Source: CAZYMF01 sp964648215 (GTDB lineage: Bacteria > Desulfobacterota > Binatia > HRBIN30 > JACQVA1). Taken from it: a DNA stretch of 14,555 nucleotides. Both the position numbers and the translations under genes were made by a program. The notes below the pieces were generated by a model. That model was not told the DNA's origin and ran no database searches. It was given only the letters and a program-made list of their open reading frames with translations. This document shows positions 9,425-14,555 of the stretch, piece by piece. Location of the stretch: the NCBI GenBank assembly GCA_964648215.1, contig CAZYMF010000120.1, positions 1 through 14,555 of the forward strand, written 5' to 3'. Every line of letters starts with the position of its first letter. Within the stretch, counting starts at the first letter, position 1.

Positions 9425-11956
9425 TCAACGCCCGGCCGTCTTGCCGCGTCCGTGGGGATGCAGCGGCAGACGCAGCAGGCGCAGGAAGCGGCGGTGGCGC
9501 TGCGTCTCCATCCCCATGTGCCCGTACACACCAATCTTCGCCCAGTCGGTCAGGAACGACCAGATGATCGAGTAGCCCCAGATGAGCGCGATGTCCGCCC
9601 AGGGGATCGGCGTAACCAGACCCAGGCCATAGGCGCACAGCAGCGTGGCGGCGACCTTGGTTCCGACCGCCGACCAGACCATGATCGGCGCCGGGTAGGG
9701 GCGCTTGACGTAGGAGCCGCGCGTGCGCGCCACGAACAGCGTCAGATGTCCCGCTACCGCCATCTTCAGGAAGATGTACGTCTGCACCTTCGGGATGCTG
9801 AGGTGCAGCCAGTCGACCGCCAGGTAGAGCATGAGGAAGCTGCCCACGGTGCCGGTGGCGCCCATGACAGTGGAGACGGTGATGACCCGGCGCATGTCCC
9901 AGCGCACCGGCCGCGGATCGAGCCAGGTCCGGTCGTAGGCGATGGTCATGATCGGAATGTCGTTGAAGAAGGCCAGCAGGATGATCATGACCGCCGTGAT
10001 CGGGTAGAAGCCGAAGGCGATCATCGCGGCAACGACGAAGATCATGATGCGGATGGTCTCGGTGATGCGGTAGATGGCGTAGGAGTTCATGCGCTCGAAG
10101 ATGCGGCGCGCCTCTTCCACCGCGTTGACGATCACCGAGAGGCCCGGCGAGGTCAGTACCAGGTCGGCCGCGCCGCGAGCCGCGTCCGTCGCTCCCGACA
10201 CGGCGATGCCGACGTCGGCCTGCTTGAGCGCGGGAGCATCGTTGACCCCGTCGCCCGTCATCGCCACGAGATGACCGTGCTCCTGCAAAGCGCGCACGAT
10301 GCCGTACTTGTGCTCCGGGAAGACCTCGGCGAAGCCGTCGGCGCGGGCGATCTTCTCCACCGCCGCGTCGCTCAGGTGCTCCTCGCGCTCGTCGTCGGTG
10401 AACAGCTCGGTGGCCGGCTCGATGTTGCGGCCGAGACCGAGCTGCCCGGCGATCTCGCGGGCGATGGCGACGTTGTCGCCGGTCACCATCTTGACGTCGA
10501 TGCCGTGCTCCTCCGCCTTGGCGATGGTCTCCTTCGAGTCCTCCCGCGGCGGATCCGACAGCGGCAGGATGCCGAGAAACCTCCACGCGCCCGACGCGTC
10601 GGTGCGGGCGACACCGAGGGTGCGGTCGCCACGCGCCGCGAACTGATCGATGATCTGCTGCGCGCGTTGCGCGTCGTCGCCGCTGACGCCGGCGAGCCGC
10701 AGAATCACCTGCGGCGCCCCTTTGCTGACCTTGAACCCGGCGCCGTCCCGGTCCTCGACCTCGGCCTCGGTGCGTTTACCGACGGGATCGAAAGGGACGA
10801 ACCTGGTCTGCCGGTAGCGAGCGAGGACGCTCTTGTCGCTGAGCCCGGCCAGGACCGCCAGGTCGATCGTATCCGCGTCTTCCTCCTTCGAGGCGAGCGC
10901 CGCCGCCGCGATCACGTCCTGGGCGCCGGCGGCGGCGAAGACGGCAGGCTCACCGAGCGTGAGCACGTTCTGCGTGAGCGTCCCGGTCTTGTCGGAGCAG
11001 AGGACGTCGACGCCGGCCATCTCCTCGATCGACTCCAGGCGCGAGACGATCGCCTTCATCCTCGACAGCGCCATCGCTCCCACGGCCATGGTGACCGAGA
11101 GCACGGCCGGCATGGCCACGGGGATCGAGGCCACGGTCAGAATCAGGGCGAACTGCAGCAGCTCGAGCAGCGGCGCGCCGCGAAAGAGCTGCACCAGGAT
11201 GAGCACGGCCACCAGCCCGAGGCTGAGGTAGATCAGGTAGTCGCCGATGGCCAGGACGGCCTTCTGGAAATGCGAGCCGGGACCCGCCGCCTCGACCAGC
11301 TTGGCGGTGCGCCCGAAGTAGGTGTTGGCGCCGGTGGCGATCACCAGCGCGACCATCTCGCCCTGCTTCGCCACCGTGCCCGAGTAGGCGACGTCGCCGA
11401 CCTTCTTCGTCGCCGGCAGCGACTCGCCGGTGAGCGCCGACTGGTCGATCGAGACGTAGTCCCCGTCGAAGAGCTTGACGTCGGCGGGAACGATGTCGCC
11501 CAGCCGCAGGCGAACGACGTCGCCGGGCACCAGGTCGCGCGCGTCGACCTCGCCCCAGCGACCGTCGCGCAGGGCGCGGGCCTTCAGAGCGAGCTGCTTC
11601 TTCAACGCCTCCAAGGCATTGGCCGCCTTGAACTCCTGCCAGAAGCCGATGCTGGCGTTGAACACCAGCAGGGCGACGATGATGACGAAGTCGTCCCAGT
11701 GCCGCACCAGCGCCGAGAGGACGGCCGCGACCTCGATCATCCAGGGGATCGGCCCCCAGAAGTAGCCCAGCAGCTTCTGCAGCGTGCTGGCCTTCTTTTC
11801 CTCGAGAACGTTGCCACCGTACTCGCCCAGACGGCGGCCCGCCTCGGCGCCCGGCAGCCCTTGCGGGCCGGAGCCGAGCTGCTGGAAGAGCTTTCCCGTG
11901 TCGATGTGCTCGGCCTGGCGGCTGTCGATCACGCGTCCATCGTCGGGCTTGGTCAT
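9425..11956 (-). CDS. P-type (P3A) plasma-membrane H+-ATPase
   Basis: An 843-residue inner-membrane pump. Cytosolic motifs in order are DQSALTGES (171-179), the phosphorylation site Asp322 in CSDKTGTLTQN, KGAP (412-415) in the nucleotide-binding domain, MVTGDN (491-495) and MTGDGVNDAP (566-575). About ten membrane segments flank them (for example 71-99, 240-285, 636-670, 695-715, 780-805). Proton-pump markers known from plant AHA2 are present: Asn100 in LVFNASIGF (AHA2 N106), Arg636 in ETIRIMIF (R655) and Asp666 in AFFNDIPIMTIAYD (D684). The M4 motif is SIPVAMPAV. These argue for proton export rather than Ca2+, Mg2+ or heavy-metal transport; no CPx motif is seen. The C-terminal tail is short and basic (about 815-843) and lacks the eukaryotic autoinhibitory R domain. 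The ATG has AGGGGA just upstream, and a strong hairpin precedes it. It probably maintains or regenerates proton motive force. Confidence 0.93.
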   Translation of the reverse strand: MTKPDDGRVIDSRQAEHIDTGKLFQQLGSGPQGLPGAEAGRRLGEYGGNVLEEKKASTLQKLLGYFWGPIPWMIEVAAVLSALVRHWDDFVIIVALLVFNASIGFWQEFKAANALEALKKQLALKARALRDGRWGEVDARDLVPGDVVRLRLGDIVPADVKLFDGDYVSIDQSALTGESLPATKKVGDVAYSGTVAKQGEMVALVIATGANTYFGRTAKLVEAAGPGSHFQKAVLAIGDYLIYLSLGLVAVLILVQLFRGAPLLELLQFALILTVASIPVAMPAVLSVTMAVGAMALSRMKAIVSRLESIEEMAGVDVLCSDKTGTLTQNVLTLGEPAVFAAAGAQDVIAAAALASKEEDADTIDLAVLAGLSDKSVLARYRQTRFVPFDPVGKRTEAEVEDRDGAGFKVSKGAPQVILRLAGVSGDDAQRAQQIIDQFAARGDRTLGVARTDASGAWRFLGILPLSDPPREDSKETIAKAEEHGIDVKMVTGDNVAIAREIAGQLGLGRNIEPATELFTDDEREEHLSDAAVEKIARADGFAEVFPEHKYGIVRALQEHGHLVAMTGDGVNDAPALKQADVGIAVSGATDAARGAADLVLTSPGLSVIVNAVEEARRIFERMNSYAIYRITETIRIMIFVVAAMIAFGFYPITAVMIILLAFFNDIPIMTIAYDRTWLDPRPVRWDMRRVITVSTVMGATGTVGSFLMLYLAVDWLHLSIPKVQTYIFLKMAVAGHLTLFVARTRGSYVKRPYPAPIMVWSAVGTKVAATLLCAYGLGLVTPIPWADIALIWGYSIIWSFLTDWAKIGVYGHMGMETQRHRRFLRLLRLPLHPHGRGKTAGR

Positions 11957-11974
11957 GGTCCCCTGGGGAGTCGA

Positions 11975-12012
11975 GCAAGCGGCGGCGCGCCCCGGGGTAC
12001 GCCGCCGCTCGC
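11975..12012 (-). repeat. Strong GC-rich inverted repeat upstream of the H+-ATPase gene
   Basis: AGCGGCGGCG (11978-11987) and CGCCGCCGCT (12000-12009) are perfect 10-bp inverted copies around a 12-nt loop containing CCCCGGGG. Past one mismatch, two more pairs extend the stem to 11975/12012. In RNA it would be a very stable hairpin between the end of the SphA-like gene and the H+-ATPase start, ending 18 nt before that ATG. There is no T-run after it on the minus strand, so it is not a standard intrinsic terminator. It could attenuate, protect an mRNA end or shape access to the ribosome-binding site. Confidence 0.55.
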
Positions 12013-12094
12013 TACCCCGAGGTTGCCACTTTCCGCCCGAAATTCCAGCCCACTCGGGCGCGGCCCAGGTTCGAGACGAAAACCGGAGACGGTC

Positions 12095-13042
12095 TCAGAA
12101 GTGATGCGTCCAGCGCAGGTTCAAACGTATCCCCTCGGGACGGTTCTCGGCCTGGGTCTCGAAGAAGAGGTTGAAGAAAACGTGATCGTCCTGCGAGAAG
12201 TGGTAGACGGCGCCGGGTCCGATCCCGAGCACCTGCTCGCGCGAGTTGGGGACGCCCTTGCCGTCGACCTGCGCGTTGGTGAACTGCTTGAGGTAGTAGC
12301 CGTTGAGGCCGGCGCGCAGCCGGTGCGGCAGGATCTCGTACACGGAGGTGAAGTTGATGTGCGCCGCCTGTCCCGCTTGCGTGTCGTCGGCGCCCGGAAA
12401 GAGCGTCTTGTTCGGATCCTCGTTCTCCGCGTTCCACAGGTAGTGCACGCGCCAGCTCGCGGTCCAGTGGGGCGAGAGAAAGACGGTGGCGGCCCAGTAC
12501 GGGTTCAGGGAGTAGAAGTTCGACCCGGGATTGAGCACGCGATCGTCCTCGTACTTGCCGGTGGGGATGAGGTTCTGGATCTCGATGCGCTGCATGAAGA
12601 TGGGCCCGTTGGCGCCCATGATCGGATCCCACTGCAGGTAGGGACCGATGAGCAGGTCGCCCAGCCCCTGGTGGCTGCTGCTGAGCACCGGGATCGCGCC
12701 CTGGTCGACGTCGATCGACACCAGCGGGAGGATGACGTCGATGCCCCACTTGCCGCCGAGCAGGATCGGCTGGTCGGACTGGTAGATGAACTGGTTGAGA
12801 CTGACCCAGACGTCGAGGGAGTCGAGGAGCGGCGCGCGGTCCCCGTGGCCGTCGCGAAAGATCCCGGCGGTATAGAACTGCACGTACTCCTGGAAGTAGA
12901 AGCCGGGGCCCGCGGGCGGGCCGCCGTCGAGGAAGCTGGTGAAGCCGAGATTGACCGCCGGCAGCGGCTGCGCGACGGCGAGCGCCGGCAGACAGCCCAG
13001 CAGCAACAGCCCGTAGATCACTCTTCCCAGCCATGATCTCAT
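12095..13042 (-). CDS. SphA/phenol meta-pathway-type outer-membrane channel protein
   Basis: A 315-residue protein with a signal peptide (Arg-containing start, hydrophobic core about 8-22, likely cleavage after AVAQ near residue 25). Many alternating amphipathic beta-strands follow, ending in Phe (LRWTHHF) as outer-membrane barrels do. It resembles the SphA-like family (PF13557 / COG4313) found near aromatic-degradation genes: family-like stretches are EIQNLIPTGKYEDDRVLNPGSNFYSLNPY (154-182), GLGDLLIGPYLQWDP (126-140) and LRAGLNGYYLKQ (242-253). It probably lets hydrophobic or aromatic compounds pass the outer membrane. No ring-degradation genes lie in this window. LLGC at 14-17 looks slightly like a lipobox, but the barrel pattern and AVAQ site favour signal peptidase I. 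The ATG at 13042 has AAGGGG 7 nt upstream; an ATG 13 codons earlier would spoil the signal peptide. It is divergent from the trpB-like gene across 114 bp. Confidence 0.75.
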   Translation of the reverse strand: MRSWLGRVIYGLLLLGCLPALAVAQPLPAVNLGFTSFLDGGPPAGPGFYFQEYVQFYTAGIFRDGHGDRAPLLDSLDVWVSLNQFIYQSDQPILLGGKWGIDVILPLVSIDVDQGAIPVLSSSHQGLGDLLIGPYLQWDPIMGANGPIFMQRIEIQNLIPTGKYEDDRVLNPGSNFYSLNPYWAATVFLSPHWTASWRVHYLWNAENEDPNKTLFPGADDTQAGQAAHINFTSVYEILPHRLRAGLNGYYLKQFTNAQVDGKGVPNSREQVLGIGPGAVYHFSQDDHVFFNLFFETQAENRPEGIRLNLRWTHHF

Positions 13043-13121
13043 ATCCGATCCCCTTCTCTCTCGCGGACGTGCCGCGGCCATGGTTGCATCATGCGGCGGT
13101 GTTCTGCATACCCGTTGTCAG

Positions 13122-13136
13122 CCACCGCAATGGTGG
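13122..13136 (+). repeat. Small hairpin before the trpB-like ribosome-binding site
   Basis: CCACC (13122-13126) and GGTGG (13132-13136) pair around a GCAAT loop. The stem ends 4 nt before the AAAGGAG ribosome-binding site (13141-13147) of the trpB-like gene. With five base pairs it is weak; it may affect translation or be coincidence. Confidence 0.25.
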
Positions 13137-13156
13137 AACGAAAGGAGCTTTCCCCG

Positions 13157-14555
13157 ATGGCGCATCAGACGAAGTACCTCCTGGGCGAGAAGGACATACC
13201 CACGGCCTGGTACAACATCCAGGCCGACCTGCCCGAGCCGCTTCCGCCCGTGCTGCATCCCGGCACCCAGAAACCGATCGGACCCGACGACCTGGCACCG
13301 CTGTTTCCGATGGGGCTGATCGAGCAGGAGGTCTCGACGAAGCGGGAGATCGACATCCCCGGCGAGGTCATCGACATCTACCGCCTGTGGCGGCCGAGCC
13401 CGCTGTATCGCGCGCGCCGGTTGGAGAAGGCTCTCGATACCCCTGCCCGCATCTACTACAACTACGAAGGCCTCAGCCCCTCCGGCTCGCACAAGTCCAA
13501 CACCTCGGTGGCGCAGGCCTACTACAGCAAGGTCGAGGGCGTGAAACGCATCACCACCGAGACCGGCGCGGGCCAATGGGGCTCGGCGCTGGCCATGGCC
13601 TGCCAGTTCTTCGGCCTCGAGTGCCGCGTCTTCATGGTCAAGATCAGCTACGAGCAGAAGCCCTACCGCAAGGCGATGATGGAGACCTTCGGGGCGCAGG
13701 TGACGCCGAGCCCGAGCCGCGAGACCGCATCGGGGCGGGCGATTCTGGAGAAGGATCCCGACTGTACCGGCTCGCTCGGCATCGCCATCTCCGAGGCGGT
13801 CGAGATGGCGGTGCAGGACCCGCAGGCCAAGTACGCGCTCGGCAGCGTTCTCAACCACGTGCTGATGCATCAGACCGTCATCGGCCTCGAGACCATCGAG
13901 AAGTTCAAGCTGGCGGACGACTGGCCGGACGTCATCATCGGCTGCACCGGCGGCGGTTCCAATTTCGCGGGCATCGCGTTTCCCTTCATCGGCCGCAAGT
14001 TCCGCGGCGAGGACAAGGGTGCTCGTATCATTGCCGTCGAGCCAGCGGCATGCCCTTCACTGACAAAGGGCAAGCTTGCGTATGATTTCGGCGACACGGC
14101 GCACCTGACGCCCCTGGTGAAGATGCACACGCTCGGCAGCACCTTCGTGCCGATGCTGATCTCCCAGGGGCCCACCGCCGCCTTCACCCGGACCATCCCG
14201 ATCATCATCATGCTCTGCCTGACGGTGAGCTATGTATTCGCTCTGCTGGTCACCCCGGTGCTCTCCCGCATGGCATTGCAACCCTCCGGCAACACGCACG
14301 AGCAGTGGCTGGTGCGATTTGGCTACCGGATGACGGATTTCACCCTCAAACATTCGAAGATGACCATGCTGGTGGCGGCCCTGCTGGTGGGATGCGCCCT
14401 GCTCTTTAGCGGCAGGATTCAAAAGCAGTTCTTTCCGCTCGCCGATCGCAATCAGTTTGTCATCGACCTCAAACTGGCTGAAGGCTCCCACCTCTCTGCC
14501 ACCGACAAGGCCTCGCGGGTGATCGAAGAGGCCCTGCTGAAAAACGCGAAGGTTG
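13157..14555 (+). CDS. trpB: TrpB2-type tryptophan synthase beta-like protein, running in frame into an RND pump segment; open at window end
   Basis: The first 332 residues are a PLP-dependent TrpB of the TrpB2 class, which makes tryptophan from indole and serine, often in organisms with other trp copies or as a stand-alone indole salvage enzyme. Visible landmarks are RPSPLYRARRLE (79-90), the PLP Lys113 in LSPSGSHKSNTSVAQAYY, the catalytic-loop Glu135 in TTETGAGQWGSALA, SYEQKPYRKAMM, SLGIAISEAVE, LGSVLNHVLMHQT and the PLP-phosphate loop GCTGGGSNF (262-270). After MHTLGSTFVP (to 14152) the family should continue PPxHAGGLRYHG. Instead the same frame reads MLISQGPTAAFTRTIPIIIM, an RND transporter. 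The last 100 or so TrpB residues are missing, so this copy as written cannot be an intact enzyme. The start ATG has AAAGGAG 9 nt upstream. No other trp gene is in the window. Confidence 0.85.
   Translation, partial: MAHQTKYLLGEKDIPTAWYNIQADLPEPLPPVLHPGTQKPIGPDDLAPLFPMGLIEQEVSTKREIDIPGEVIDIYRLWRPSPLYRARRLEKALDTPARIYYNYEGLSPSGSHKSNTSVAQAYYSKVEGVKRITTETGAGQWGSALAMACQFFGLECRVFMVKISYEQKPYRKAMMETFGAQVTPSPSRETASGRAILEKDPDCTGSLGIAISEAVEMAVQDPQAKYALGSVLNHVLMHQTVIGLETIEKFKLADDWPDVIIGCTGGGSNFAGIAFPFIGRKFRGEDKGARIIAVEPAACPSLTKGKLAYDFGDTAHLTPLVKMHTLGSTFVPMLISQGPTAAFTRTIPIIIMLCLTVSYVFALLVTPVLSRMALQPSGNTHEQWLVRFGYRMTDFTLKHSKMTMLVAALLVGCALLFSGRIQKQFFPLADRNQFVIDLKLAEGSHLSATDKASRVIEEALLKNAKV
14144..14555 (+). 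CDS. Internal fragment of an RND (HAE1/AcrB-like) efflux transporter, fused in frame to TrpB
   Basis: From about 14144 the frame encodes part of a resistance-nodulation-division inner-membrane pump. FVPMLISQGPTAAFTRTIP, followed by a hydrophobic helix ending ALLVTPVLSRMAL, corresponds to the helix before the central cytoplasmic loop in AcrB (compare FVPMAFFGGSTGAIYRQFS and ALILTPAL). After a hydrophilic link (QPSGNTHEQWLVRFGYRMTDFTLKHSK) comes the next membrane helix (MTMLVAALLVGCALLFSG). The start of the second periplasmic porter domain (FFPLADRNQFVIDLKLAEGSHLSATDKASRVIEEAL) then runs to the right edge. The entire N-terminal half of the pump is absent. G+C drops to about 59% and codons such as AAA, TTT, CAA and CAT become common, unlike the preceding genes. 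The fragment therefore looks foreign to its neighbours. Confidence 0.8.

Noticed and set aside
9380..13036. Plus-strand open frame of 1218 codons
   Set aside because: It is antisense to the P-type ATPase and the SphA-like gene, both with clear motifs. Long antisense frames are common in high-GC DNA.
13084..13112. TTGCAT ... TGCATA/CATACC as a sigma-70 promoter for the trpB-like gene
   Set aside because: The spacing is 15 nt for the better -10, or the -10 is poor at 17 nt. It is not distinguishable from background.

Overview
The window is high-GC bacterial DNA (roughly two-thirds G+C over most of its length). It encodes an outer-membrane beta-barrel with a signal peptide and part of an RND exporter, so the source is a Gram-negative (diderm) bacterium. 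The gene mix (PEP synthase, a long acetyl-CoA hydrolase/transferase, a proton-pumping P-type ATPase, a SphA-like porin and a TrpB2-type synthase) would suit a metabolically versatile proteobacterium or a related environmental lineage. I cannot name the taxon from the sequence. There are no rRNA or tRNA genes, CRISPR arrays or recognisable insertion sequences.

Layout. (1) 1-748, minus: a tyrosine recombinase of the integron-integrase type, cut by the left edge. (2) 905-3349, minus: complete ppsA. (3) 3350-3592: a divergent promoter region with a good sigma-54-type -24/-12 element facing ppsA and a weaker one facing the other way. (4) 3593-8223, plus: a compact three-gene unit of acetyl-CoA hydrolase/transferase (732 aa), LOG-family phosphoribohydrolase (320 aa) and beta-CASP/RMMBL metallo-ribonuclease (463 aa). 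(5) 8298-13042, minus: patatin-like lipase, P3A-type H+-ATPase and SphA-like outer-membrane protein, in reverse coordinate order. (6) 13157-14555, plus: a TrpB-like PLP enzyme whose reading frame changes, without a stop, into the middle of an RND efflux pump at about 14144-14152.

How the genes may fit together (inference). PpsA and the acetyl-CoA hydrolase/transferase flank one regulatory region and both act on C2/C3 central metabolites (pyruvate to PEP; acyl-CoA to acid or CoA transfer). The LOG and beta-CASP proteins follow the CoA enzyme closely enough to share its transcript. The minus-strand group is concerned with the envelope: a proton pump in the inner membrane, a barrel in the outer membrane and a lipid-acting hydrolase. 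Together this looks like a carbon/energy-stress and membrane-homeostasis neighbourhood rather than a defence or mobile island. The exception is the integrase at the left edge.

The most unusual feature is the TrpB/RND join. Both halves are recognisable, each is incomplete at the join, they share Phe-Val-Pro there, and base composition and codon use change across it. An assembly or amplification chimera is the first explanation to exclude. If it is real, it is a broken trpB2 carrying an in-frame RND segment.
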